Source: Yoonia sp. R2331
GTDB taxonomy: Bacteria > Pseudomonadota > Alphaproteobacteria > Rhodobacterales > Rhodobacteraceae
Assembly: GCF_041103235.1 (NCBI RefSeq)
Contig: NZ_JBGCUN010000001.1
Coordinates: 930,001-994,000 of the forward strand
Length of the DNA stretch: 64,000 bases
Direction of reading: 5' to 3'
Shown one piece after another: positions 55,202 to 63,136 of this stretch; position 1 is the stretch's first letter, and each line of letters opens with the position of its first letter. The notes beneath the pieces were generated by a model, which ran no database searches, had not been told where the DNA came from, and saw only the letters and a list, made by a program, of their open reading frames with translations. The position numbers and the translations under genes were made by a program.

Positions 55202-55227
55202 GGCAGCATGACCTGTGCCATGCTGCC
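55202..55227 (-). other. Intercistronic hairpin between the binding-protein gene and livG
   Basis: GGCAGCATG / CATGCTGCC forms a perfect 9-bp stem with an eight-base loop, 13 bases after the stop of the binding-protein gene. No T-tract follows on the minus strand. Confidence 0.7.
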
Positions 55228-55239
55228 TTGGGACTGCGT

Positions 55240-56520
55240 TTACGACAAAAGTTTCAGTTCGCCGGTCAAAGGAATATCCGGTGCAGCGGCGTTCGCGACG
55301 ATCTTGAGGTCAAGCGCATCGCCATCACGTTGCCATTGGCCTGCAACCAACGGCGTCTTGGTGACGTTGTTGATGGGGCCGTTGGACCAATTCACGTTGC
55401 CGGTAATCGTATCGAGGTTCGTCGCCGCGATCGCAGATACGATTGCCGCTGGATCTTCCAGATCTTCGGCCCGTTTGATCACGTCAGCCACAACCTCGAA
55501 AAGCGCGTGCTTAAAGCCGATCGGCTGGGTCCAAGGGCGCCCGGAAGACGCCGTGTACCCCTCGGCAAGCTCTTTGGCGCTGGCACCGGTCAGGGAAGAG
55601 TTAAACGGGTGGTTCGGGGACCACCAGACCTCTGACGAAAGGCCGTCACCGCGCTCTCCCAGCGACTCAATCACCGACGGGAAAAGCAGCGCCTTGCCGA
55701 TGGTTACGACCTTGGGGTTGAAGCCTTGCTGGGCTGACTGCGCCCAGAAAGTTGCGAAATCGGGGGGGATCATATTGCCGGTGATGATCTCACAGCCGGC
55801 AGATTTGAAGGCAGCAATCTGATTGCTGAAGTCATCCGAAAGCGGCTGATAGCGGCCCGGATCGGTCAGGGTATAGCCAGCCGCTGCCAAGGGTTTGGGC
55901 AGGCCGAGTTCGGCATCGCCCCATGCATTGCCGTCTGCGTCGTTCGGAAAGAGGCCGCCCACCTGTCTTGCGACGCCGCTTGTGTCCCACATGTCCAGGA
56001 AGGCACCGATCACATCCTCAAGCCCCCAGAAGAAATGGTAGGTGCTCAGGAATCCTTCGCCGGGGATGCCGTTGCGGCCAAAGAAATAAGGCTGCCAAGG
56101 GCAATCGGTGGTGATGCAGGGGACCTCGTTAATCTCGGCCTGATCGGCAACCGGGTTCACGGTGTCAGGTGTGGAGGCGGCGACGATGATATCGACCTCA
56201 TCCCCAAGAATAAGATCGGCAGCAACCTCTGCGGCGCGGTTCGGGTTTGATTGGCTGTCTTTTGAGATAATCTCAACCGTGTAGGCTTTACCGTTGTTTT
56301 CCAGACCCGCCGACAGTGCCGCCTGAACCGCTTCCAGAACAAAATCGTCTGCCTCGGCAAAACCGGCCAATGGCCCTGTTCGCGGGCTGACATGGCCGAC
56401 CTTGATCACTGGATTGTCTGCATAGGCGCGCCCGCCGGTCAGAATGGCGGGGGCTGCCAACGCTGTGGCGCTGCCCGCCAAGAAACGGCGGCGCGACCAA
56501 GTTGATGTTTTCGATGTCAT
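55240..56520 (-). CDS. ABC transporter substrate-binding protein (Liv type), Tat-exported
   Basis: A 426-residue type I periplasmic binding protein. The N-terminus has a twin-arginine signal (SRRRFLAG at 9-16), so it is exported folded. Family signatures include VIKVGHVSPRTGPLAGFAEA. The ligand is not the usual amino acid by context; neighbouring enzymes suggest an organic acid, amide or cyclic precursor. First transporter gene in the operon. Confidence 0.92.
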   Translation of the reverse strand: MTSKTSTWSRRRFLAGSATALAAPAILTGGRAYADNPVIKVGHVSPRTGPLAGFAEADDFVLEAVQAALSAGLENNGKAYTVEIISKDSQSNPNRAAEVAADLILGDEVDIIVAASTPDTVNPVADQAEINEVPCITTDCPWQPYFFGRNGIPGEGFLSTYHFFWGLEDVIGAFLDMWDTSGVARQVGGLFPNDADGNAWGDAELGLPKPLAAAGYTLTDPGRYQPLSDDFSNQIAAFKSAGCEIITGNMIPPDFATFWAQSAQQGFNPKVVTIGKALLFPSVIESLGERGDGLSSEVWWSPNHPFNSSLTGASAKELAEGYTASSGRPWTQPIGFKHALFEVVADVIKRAEDLEDPAAIVSAIAATNLDTITGNVNWSNGPINNVTKTPLVAGQWQRDGDALDLKIVANAAAPDIPLTGELKLLS

Positions 56521-56562
56521 GTTTTCCTCCCTTGTCCGGTTTCTTGAACCGGTTTCGTTGCT

Positions 56563-57489
56563 TCAGTCTAAAAGTATTTCGTCCAATCTTTGCAGATGCT
56601 GGGCTACGCGCGCGCGCACTTGGGCGGCTTCCTCCTTTGTCCAGCTGCGAAAGCCTTCGCCCGACTTCATGCCAAAGCGGCCCTGATCGACGAGGTCCTC
56701 CAGGTACGGCGATGGGGCGGCACGGCGCTCAAGATCAAACAGAACGTTTTCGTGGATATCCAGCGTCAGATCCGTTCCGACAAGGTCGACGTTTTCAAGC
56801 GGACCCAAGACCGCAAGCCTGCGGCCAAAACTGGATTTGACCACGGTGTCGACGGCTTCTGCATCGCAGATGTCATTTTCAACGAGACTTATGGCCTCGC
56901 GCCAAAGCGCATGTTGCAACCTGTTGCCAATGAAGCCGGGCACATCCTTATTGACCAAGACAGGTGTCTTCCCGGCATCGGCCAGCAACGCAAAGACATG
57001 ATCGGCAACTTTGGCATCGGTCCATTCCGTGCGGACCACTTCGACCAGTGGAATCATATGGGGTGGGTTCCACCAATGTGTCCCCAATGCGCGGTTCTTG
57101 AGCTTGAGGTTCCCCATAATCTTGGTGATCGGCATGACAGACGTATTCGATGCCAGAATGCAGGTGTCAGGCGCATGTGCTTCTACCTCTGCAAAGATAC
57201 TTTGCTTCAGGTCGAGCTTTTCAGGCGCAGCTTCAAAAACAATTTCCGCGTCGTGCACGGCACCGGAAACCGTGCCGCAGATTTCAATTTTCTTCAGGAT
57301 CTTGGGGATTTGGTCGTCAGCTTCGCCGAGGCTTCTGAGACTATCTGAAATCCTTTGCGCCACAGTTTCGCGGGCGGCATCAACAGGATCGGTGATACGC
57401 ACATATTGCCCCGCACGCGCCAGCGTCAGCGCGATGCCGTGCCCCATCAGGCCCGCACCAATTACGGCGGTTTGGATGTTCTTGCGCAT
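56563..57489 (-). CDS. 3-hydroxyacyl-CoA / hydroxyacid dehydrogenase, NAD-binding
   Basis: A 308-residue NAD-dependent dehydrogenase with Rossmann motif VIGAGLMGHG (9-18), the catalytic region ILASNTSVMPITKI, and HWWNPPHMIPLVEVV, where the His pairs with a Glu. The single C-terminal domain and the HWWNPPH motif fit short hydroxyacid dehydrogenases such as carnitine dehydrogenase or lambda-crystallin relatives. It would oxidise a beta-hydroxy acid to the beta-keto acid that BKACE uses. Confidence 0.9.
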   Translation of the reverse strand: MRKNIQTAVIGAGLMGHGIALTLARAGQYVRITDPVDAARETVAQRISDSLRSLGEADDQIPKILKKIEICGTVSGAVHDAEIVFEAAPEKLDLKQSIFAEVEAHAPDTCILASNTSVMPITKIMGNLKLKNRALGTHWWNPPHMIPLVEVVRTEWTDAKVADHVFALLADAGKTPVLVNKDVPGFIGNRLQHALWREAISLVENDICDAEAVDTVVKSSFGRRLAVLGPLENVDLVGTDLTLDIHENVLFDLERRAAPSPYLEDLVDQGRFGMKSGEGFRSWTKEEAAQVRARVAQHLQRLDEILLD

Positions 57490-57492
57490 CGC

Positions 57493-58278
57493 TCAGCCCG
57501 CCGTATAGCCGCCATCGGCATACAAGATGTGGCCTGTGTAGAAATCAGACGCGGCAGAGGACAAAAAGAGCAGGGGGCCAGCCAAATCTTCGGGCTCTCC
57601 CAACCGTCCTTTGGGTACTCTGGCCAGAAATCCGTCGCGGACTTTGGTCGCTTCTGGTGTGTCTTCGAACATCCATGCGGTAAGCGGAGAGCGGAACACT
57701 GTCGGGGCAATTGCGTTCACAGTGATCCCCGTCGGTCCTAATTCGCAGCCGAGGGCCTTTGTAAGGCCGTCCACCGCAGCCTTTGAGGCGCAATACGCGG
57801 TGTATCCTGCTGGGTGACCAAGCAGGCCGCGTGCAGACGACACGAACACGATCTTTCCGCCAGTCCCCTGCGCCGTCATCTGCGCAGATACAGACCGAGC
57901 GATGAGCCACGATTGCGTCACATTGGCGTCCATCACCCCATCGAAGGTATCCGGCTCCATTTCTGTGATCTTGGCGACCTTATTCATGCCGGAGGCTACA
58001 ACCAGAATGTCGACACTGCCAAATGCAGCGACCGTATCTGCCACCAACTGGTTGCACGCAGCTTCACTGTCGGGGCGGGCGTTGATCTGGTGGACCTCGC
58101 CCGCGCAGGTGTTCGCAACCTCTGCCATAGCTTTGGCATTGCCAGCGGCGAGGACGACTTTGCATCCAGCGCCAGACAGGCAACGTGCGGCCACCGCGCC
58201 AAAGGCACCAGAGGCCCCGGTTATCAAGGCCACCTTGCCACGGACATCAAACATCGAGAGCGGATTATCGAGGGACAT
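57493..58278 (-). CDS. Short-chain dehydrogenase/reductase
   Basis: A 261-residue SDR with TGASGAFG (cofactor binding), the Ser in FVSSARGLLG and the catalytic Tyr/Lys in YTAYCASKAAVDG. NAD(P)-dependent oxidation or reduction of an alcohol or ketone in the same pathway; the substrate is unknown. Three bases separate it from the dehydrogenase gene downstream. Confidence 0.93.
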   Translation of the reverse strand: MSLDNPLSMFDVRGKVALITGASGAFGAVAARCLSGAGCKVVLAAGNAKAMAEVANTCAGEVHQINARPDSEAACNQLVADTVAAFGSVDILVVASGMNKVAKITEMEPDTFDGVMDANVTQSWLIARSVSAQMTAQGTGGKIVFVSSARGLLGHPAGYTAYCASKAAVDGLTKALGCELGPTGITVNAIAPTVFRSPLTAWMFEDTPEATKVRDGFLARVPKGRLGEPEDLAGPLLFLSSAASDFYTGHILYADGGYTAG

Positions 58279-58282
58279 GTGG

Positions 58283-58636
58283 TTACTCCGGTCTCTTGCC
58301 GTTGGGATACGGGATCACGACAAGCATTTTGCAAATATGGTTCGTCTTGTTTTCGATGCGCCGGACTTCACCTGGCGGGATGGTACAACTGTCCATCGCC
58401 GCCAGAATGGTTTCCCGGCCATCAACCTCGACCGTCATTTCCCCTTCGAGAACGACGTAGACTTTTTCAAACGGCGTGCTGTCCGGTCCCGCTCCACCAC
58501 CGGGCAGAAACTGGGAAAAGCCAATCCATTGGTTTTCGGGCCCACCGTCTTCGAACCCTTGAAGCCGAAGGCCCGTGACGCCCCAGTGATTGGGGGCGTC
58601 ATAGGTCGTGGCATCGGCAAACCGTTTGACGTGCAT
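58283..58636 (-). CDS. Cupin domain-containing protein
   Basis: A 117-residue single cupin (PFEKVYVVLEGEMTVEVDG, then MDSCTIPPGEVRRIEN). Some metal-ligand positions of typical cupins are replaced (there is no clear HxH pair), so it may be an isomerase, a sensor or a non-metal cupin. The ATG at 58636 overlaps the cyclase stop codon. Confidence 0.87.
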   Translation of the reverse strand: MHVKRFADATTYDAPNHWGVTGLRLQGFEDGGPENQWIGFSQFLPGGGAGPDSTPFEKVYVVLEGEMTVEVDGRETILAAMDSCTIPPGEVRRIENKTNHICKMLVVIPYPNGKRPE

Positions 58637-59472
58637 CAGAACGTCTCGCCAGCTTCGATGCGGTAGGCCTGTTGTTTGTCTGTCATTGCAACAAGGCGAA
58701 TGATGCAGCCATCCCCCCGGTCCCAATTCCAGGGGAAGAACGCAAACGTCACGCGTTTGCCAGTGACAGAGTCCAAATCGCCACCGACATTTTCAATTCC
58801 AAGAATGCCGTTTGAAAACAATGTGTTGTGGACCGGCTCCCATTCGGGGAAGTCGTCTTTCCAATCCCTTCCGCCGGACCATTCTTTGTATTCCTCTTCC
58901 AGATGGGGCAGGATCGGGCCATTGCGCTGCGGGCCAATTGCCGTTGCCAGCGGATGGTCATTGGCTTGTGTGTCGTGCCCCACAACTTTGACGCCCTTTT
59001 CAACCATCCAATCGGCGGCCGATTGCACCAGCCCGGGGCAGTAGGCAAAGTAGTCACCGTCTTCGTATTGCTTGTGCCAGCCTGTGTTGATGATGAGCAC
59101 GTCGCCTTTGCGGATGGCGTGGCCGCAGGCCTTTTCAAGGTCATCGCCAGTGATGGATTCCCACTTTTTCTTTGGGATCGAGACGACAAGGCCGGACCCA
59201 AAGAAGTGCGGCAGTGGCACCTCATCAATGAATGGTGTGCCCTGAACCACGTGGGCGGGCGCGTCGATATGCGTGGTGACATGCATGGTGGTGGTGATCG
59301 TCTGACTCAGCACACCTGACTTCGCCATGTAGTGCTTCCGCTCAATGGCGACGTCTTTGAAGTAGGGCCAGTTCGGACACTGATAGCCAAACCGGTGGCT
59401 GAGGTTCACAAACTCGAGCCCCATGTCATTTTCTGTGTTTGATTGGAATTCTATTCCGCGAATTTCCACCAT
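58636..59472 (-). CDS. Cyclase family protein (kynurenine formamidase / isatin hydrolase type)
   Basis: A manganese- or zinc-dependent hydrolase with the metal motif HVTTHIDAPAH, a variant of HxGTHxDxPxH. Relatives open cyclic amides or cleave formamides. The protein has no signal peptide. Start uncertain: the ATG at 59472 has GAGG upstream (278 residues), while 59424 gives MGLEFVNLSHRFGYQCPNW, the usual family start (262 residues). It is the first gene of the long catabolic operon and lies opposite iclR. Confidence 0.88.
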   Translation of the reverse strand: MVEIRGIEFQSNTENDMGLEFVNLSHRFGYQCPNWPYFKDVAIERKHYMAKSGVLSQTITTTMHVTTHIDAPAHVVQGTPFIDEVPLPHFFGSGLVVSIPKKKWESITGDDLEKACGHAIRKGDVLIINTGWHKQYEDGDYFAYCPGLVQSAADWMVEKGVKVVGHDTQANDHPLATAIGPQRNGPILPHLEEEYKEWSGGRDWKDDFPEWEPVHNTLFSNGILGIENVGGDLDSVTGKRVTFAFFPWNWDRGDGCIIRLVAMTDKQQAYRIEAGETF

Positions 59473-59569
59473 GGATACAGGTCCTCTGTTCACCGCCGAA
59501 GCGGTGCGCGTTGCGTTTGAATTGTTGCTTAGGCCACCCAGCCCGATTCTTCCTTTTTGGTACACTTGC

Positions 59570-59625
59570 ACCACATTGCGGTCAATAATAAATCGCATTG
59601 TAGATCACTTGTACCGCAATGCGGT
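59570..59625. promoter_or_regulatory. Three phased operator-like palindromes between the cyclase operon and iclR
   Basis: ACCGCAATGCGGT at 59613-59625 is a perfect palindrome about one central base. Its reverse complement is matched 12 of 13 by ACCACATTGCGGT at 59570-59582 and 9 of 13 by ATCGCATTGTAGA at 59592-59604. Centres are 22 and 21 bases apart, two helical turns each, so a regulator could bind all three on one face. The divergent IclR protein is the obvious candidate. Confidence 0.65.
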
Positions 59626-59691
59626 TTGGTATTGACGGGCGCGGCTGTAGCGGTATGAGATGCTAGCAGCACCAGCGGAGGCCCTTGAGCA

Positions 59692-60447
59692 ATGCAAGAA
59701 AGTCAAAACGCAAGAAGCGGAATTCAGGTGATTTCACGCGCAGCAACGGTATTGCGCAGCCTGAAAGAGCATCCTGAAGGATTGAGCCTTGGGCAGATCG
59801 CGTCAGAGGTCGGTTTGCCGCGCTCGACCGTTCAGCGGATTGTCGGGGCCCTGCAAGTTGAACGCCTGTTGATCTCGAATACATCGGGTGGTGGCGTGCG
59901 CTTGGGCCCAGAGTTGGGCGCATTGGCTGAAGCGGCCCGATTTAACACAGCTGAATTGTGTCGGCCGCTCTTGACCGAATTGACGCAGGCGACTGGGGAA
60001 ACCTCTGATCTGTCCGTATTGCGGGGCAACAAAATGATCTTCATCGACCAGGTTCCCGGAACACATCGCCTGCGCACCGTGTCCTCGGTGGGGGAGGTGT
60101 TTCCTGTGACAACGACAGCGAATGGGCGCGCCTGTCTTGCAGAGTTACCGCGCGACCTAGCTCTGAAGCATGCGCAGACAGAGGCAGCCCAGACTGACGG
60201 TGGCTTCGACGTTGACGCATTTGCGAAGATTCTGGATCAAGTCACCGAGACCGGACTTGCATACGACAATGACGAGCATTCGGACGGAATTTCTGCCGTT
60301 GGATTTGCATTCCGCGATCTTTCCGATGAACTGCACGCTATTTCGGTCCCGGTCCCGACGTCGCGGTTCATCAGACAAAAACCGATGATTGAGGTGGCGG
60401 TTCGGAAGATTGCCCGGTCGGTGCAAAAGGTCATGCGTGCTGCCTAA
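59692..60447 (+). CDS. IclR family transcriptional regulator
   Basis: A 251-residue IclR regulator: an N-terminal winged helix (LSLGQIASEVGLPRSTVQRI) and a C-terminal effector domain (LRGNKMIFIDQVPG, then GISAVGFAFRDL). It probably controls the divergent catabolic operon in response to a pathway compound. GGAGG precedes the ATG. Confidence 0.94.
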   Translation: MQESQNARSGIQVISRAATVLRSLKEHPEGLSLGQIASEVGLPRSTVQRIVGALQVERLLISNTSGGGVRLGPELGALAEAARFNTAELCRPLLTELTQATGETSDLSVLRGNKMIFIDQVPGTHRLRTVSSVGEVFPVTTTANGRACLAELPRDLALKHAQTEAAQTDGGFDVDAFAKILDQVTETGLAYDNDEHSDGISAVGFAFRDLSDELHAISVPVPTSRFIRQKPMIEVAVRKIARSVQKVMRAA

Positions 60448-60687
60448 CCGGCCCAATGGTTCTGCGTGGCGCCGCTTCACAAGGGCAGGGGCGCCCCGAT
60501 GTCGAAATCCAATCAAGAAATGCGAGGCGTCGGGCGCATCACCTTATGCTGGCATATGTGGCCAGCACTGCCGAACGCGCGTTCTCAGTTTGCAATGCAG
60601 AACAATCATAAGTTAGCCGACAGGCCAAATTTGCGACTGGAATGGTTCGGTCATTGACTGCGGTTGGACTTTGCGATTTGCTTTGGG
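60448..60687. other. Intergenic region upstream of the cobalamin riboswitch
   Basis: 240 bases between iclR and the riboswitch aptamer. It should hold the promoter of the B12-uptake operon. No gene or RNA recognised. Confidence 0.4.
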
Positions 60688-60875
60688 CGATGGTTCTCAA
60701 CTGCCAAAGGCAAATGAGATGAAAAGGGAACACGGTGAGGCGTAGCCAGTAGGCACCAAATCCGTGACTGCCCCCGCAACTGTAAGCGGTGAGCGACCCC
60801 GATATGGACCACTGGACAAGATGTCCGGGAAGGTTCGGGGAAGCTGCGACCCGCGAGTCAGGAGACCTGCCATCA
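60688..60875 (+). promoter_or_regulatory. Cobalamin riboswitch
   Basis: The outer stem GATGG / CCATC closes an aptamer containing GAAAAGGGAACACGGTG, GACTGCCCCCGCAACTGTAA, and the B12 box GCGAGTCAGGAGACCTGCC near the 3' end, all hallmarks of the AdoCbl/MeCbl riboswitch. It lies 133 bases upstream of the DUF1636 gene and should turn the operon off when cobalamin is abundant. Confidence 0.95.
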
Positions 60876-60896
60876 CCGGCATGTATCGCATGCCGG
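60876..60896 (+). promoter_or_regulatory. Hairpin directly behind the riboswitch (candidate expression platform)
   Basis: CCGGCATG / CATGCCGG, a perfect 8-bp stem with a five-base loop, begins next to the closing stem of the aptamer. No clear T-tract follows, so translation control or a Rho-dependent mechanism is as likely as intrinsic termination. Confidence 0.5.
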
Positions 60897-61007
60897 CATT
60901 TCAACACGATGCAGGCGGGGTGCCTGGTCAGGAGCATATGATGGCCAATCGGTTTTGCCGGCATCAACGTGGTTCTTCCTTCGCCCTTCTGAGAGGCGGA
61001 GGGCCCG

Positions 61008-61403
61008 ATGAATCATCGCATAACAGTTTGCACATCCTGTCGGCACAAAGGCACTGAATGTCGCCCCGGCTTTGAGCTGATCGAAAAGCTGCGGCTGGCC
61101 ATTGCCAATGCAGGGGACGCAGTTCCCGAGGCATTCGAGATTTCGGGCGTGGCCTGTATGGCGGGGTGTGATCGCCCATGCACCGTAGCCTATCACGGCA
61201 CAAAGAAGGCGACGTATCTTTTCGGCGATATCGACCCCGCGACGGACGTCGAAGACCTTGTGGCCTTTGCCAAACAATATGCCTATTTGCACGATGGTTG
61301 GTGTTCGTCTGTGGATCGCCCTGGGAAGCTGCGCAAGTCGACATTGGCGCGTGTGCCTGCCGCGATCATGGTCATCGAGGAAAATGAGGCGCGTGCATCG
61401 TGA
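61008..61403 (+). CDS. DUF1636 domain-containing protein (predicted metal-binding)
   Basis: A 131-residue cytoplasmic protein with six cysteines: Cys8, Cys11 and Cys18 near the N-terminus, and Cys50, Cys54 and Cys58 in CMAGCDRPC. The spacing suggests a thioredoxin-like ferredoxin or metal-binding fold, as for DUF1636. First gene behind the cobalamin riboswitch; it overlaps the ABC ATPase start (GTGA). A role in cobalt, cobalamin or iron handling is inferred from context only. GGAGGG precedes the ATG. Confidence 0.9.
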   Translation: MNHRITVCTSCRHKGTECRPGFELIEKLRLAIANAGDAVPEAFEISGVACMAGCDRPCTVAYHGTKKATYLFGDIDPATDVEDLVAFAKQYAYLHDGWCSSVDRPGKLRKSTLARVPAAIMVIEENEARAS

Positions 61404-62200
61404 GTGCTGCGACCCTCAGAGTGCAGGACCTGTCTTGGTCGCCAGGACGTGGTGCTGGAACGCTGCTGCAGCCCACCAGTTTCATGGTAGAGGCCGGACG
61501 GGTTCTGGGGATTGTTGGTCCGAACGGAGCCGGAAAAACAACGCTGCTACGGCTGCTTTACCGGTTTCACCGACCGATGACCGGAACTGTGCATGTTGAT
61601 GGAGATGACATCTGGACCCTGTCGGCTCGTTCCGTGGCTCAGCGCGTTGCGGCCGTCTTGCAAGAGCAGCCCAGCGACTTTGCTTTGACTGTAGGTGAGA
61701 TCGTAGCCTTGGGCCGCACACCCCACCGGCGCGGGTTCGGCGGTAACGCAGGATCCAGTGATAAGGCCATTGTTGATGGTGCATTGGGCCGCTTGGACCT
61801 GCACGGTTTGGCCCATCGCCATCTGGGAACCTTATCAGGCGGAGAACGCCAGAGGGTGATGGTTGCCCGCGCTTTGGCACAGGAACCGCGCATTTTGATC
61901 CTGGATGAACCGACCAACCATCTGGATATCCGTCACCAGCTGGAAGTTCTTGACCTTATCCGCACCCTGCCGCTGACCATTGTCACATCTCTGCATGATC
62001 TGAACCTCGCAGCAGGGGTTTGCGACGATGTTCTGCTGCTGCAATCCGGTCACACCATCGGGTTTGGCCCCCCGGATCGGGTGCTGTCAGAGGCGGCTGT
62101 CTCTGACGCATTCCAAGTCATCGCCCAACGTGAACAGCTTTCCAAAAGCGACACCGGCCACCTTACATTTCACCTTCATAACAAAGGAATATCCACGTGA
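61400..62200 (+). CDS. btuD: ABC transporter ATP-binding protein (BtuD/FecE type)
   Basis: A 266-residue ATPase of the iron-siderophore/cobalamin importer class with Walker A GPNGAGKT (40-47), signature LSGGERQR and Walker B ILILDEPTNHLD. Starts at GTG 61400, overlapping the stop of DUF1636. The riboswitch supports cobalamin or a corrinoid as substrate. Confidence 0.92.
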   Translation: MSAATLRVQDLSWSPGRGAGTLLQPTSFMVEAGRVLGIVGPNGAGKTTLLRLLYRFHRPMTGTVHVDGDDIWTLSARSVAQRVAAVLQEQPSDFALTVGEIVALGRTPHRRGFGGNAGSSDKAIVDGALGRLDLHGLAHRHLGTLSGGERQRVMVARALAQEPRILILDEPTNHLDIRHQLEVLDLIRTLPLTIVTSLHDLNLAAGVCDDVLLLQSGHTIGFGPPDRVLSEAAVSDAFQVIAQREQLSKSDTGHLTFHLHNKGIST

Positions 62201-63132
62201 AGGCACCCCTCCTGAGCTCAGCCGCGTTAATGATCGCAGCAAGCACTGTCGCTGCGGAAACGGCCGTCCAAAGCTGCAACCGCACCGTGAATTTCGACGC
62301 ACCACCAGAGCGCGCGGTTTCAAACGACGTCAACCTGACAGAAATGATGCTGGTGCTGGGTCTGGCAGACCGGATGGTCGGTTATACCGGCATTTCCGGC
62401 TGGAAGACATTGGACGAAGATATGCGCGCAGGTGTCGCGCAATTGCCCGAGTTGTCCGCGAAGTATCCGTCGAAAGAGGTCATCGTAGGTGCGGACGCTG
62501 ACTTTTTCTTCGCGGGGTGGAACTATGGCATGAAAGTTGGCGGCGAGGTCACGCCAGAGACGTTGGAGCCGTTCGGCGTTCAGGTCTACGAACTGACTGA
62601 GTCCTGCGCCCACATCATGGAAACCGAAAAGGCCAGCATCGACATGATGTACGCTGACCTGATCAACCTTGGTGCGATCTTTGATGTCGAAGACAAGGCC
62701 GCCGAACTGGTGGACGGCTATCGGGCAGAACTTGCTGCCCTTACGGATGAGTTGGAAACCGGTGAGCCTTTGCGTGTGTTCGTCTATGACAGCGGAGAAG
62801 ACACGCCATTCACCGCTGGTCGCTACGCCATGCCTACCGCACTGATTGAGGCTGCAGGTGGCGTCAACATCATGGATGATTTTGAGAAAAGCTGGGCAAC
62901 AGTGACGTGGGAGGAGGTCGTTGAACGCAATCCCGAAGTCATCATGATTGTGAACTATGGCGAAGTGACCGCCGCACAAAAGCGCGCATTCATGATGTCA
63001 AATCCGGCGTTCGCCGATCTGGACGCGGTCAAGAACGACCGCTTCGTGACCTTGGAATACGTAGAGGCGACACCCGGTCCGCGCAACATTCAAGCGATCA
63101 AGACCTTGGCAGAAGCCTTCTGGGCGAATTGA
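62197..63132 (+). CDS. btuF: ABC transporter substrate-binding protein (BtuF/FepB-like)
   Basis: A 311-residue periplasmic class III binding protein with a signal peptide (residues 1-20) and the family pattern NRTVNFDAPPERAVSNDVNL, then GWKTLDE. The start is GTG with AAAGGA upstream and overlaps the ATPase stop. Binds the imported corrinoid, most likely B12 by operon context; an iron chelate cannot be excluded. Confidence 0.88.
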   Translation: MKAPLLSSAALMIAASTVAAETAVQSCNRTVNFDAPPERAVSNDVNLTEMMLVLGLADRMVGYTGISGWKTLDEDMRAGVAQLPELSAKYPSKEVIVGADADFFFAGWNYGMKVGGEVTPETLEPFGVQVYELTESCAHIMETEKASIDMMYADLINLGAIFDVEDKAAELVDGYRAELAALTDELETGEPLRVFVYDSGEDTPFTAGRYAMPTALIEAAGGVNIMDDFEKSWATVTWEEVVERNPEVIMIVNYGEVTAAQKRAFMMSNPAFADLDAVKNDRFVTLEYVEATPGPRNIQAIKTLAEAFWAN

Positions 63133-63136
63133 GCAG

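Noticed and set aside
50169-56520. True branched-chain amino acid uptake locus
   Set aside because: The importer genes are of Liv type, but they are embedded among BKACE, CoA-transferase and cyclase-family genes, so leucine/isoleucine/valine transport is not the likely role.
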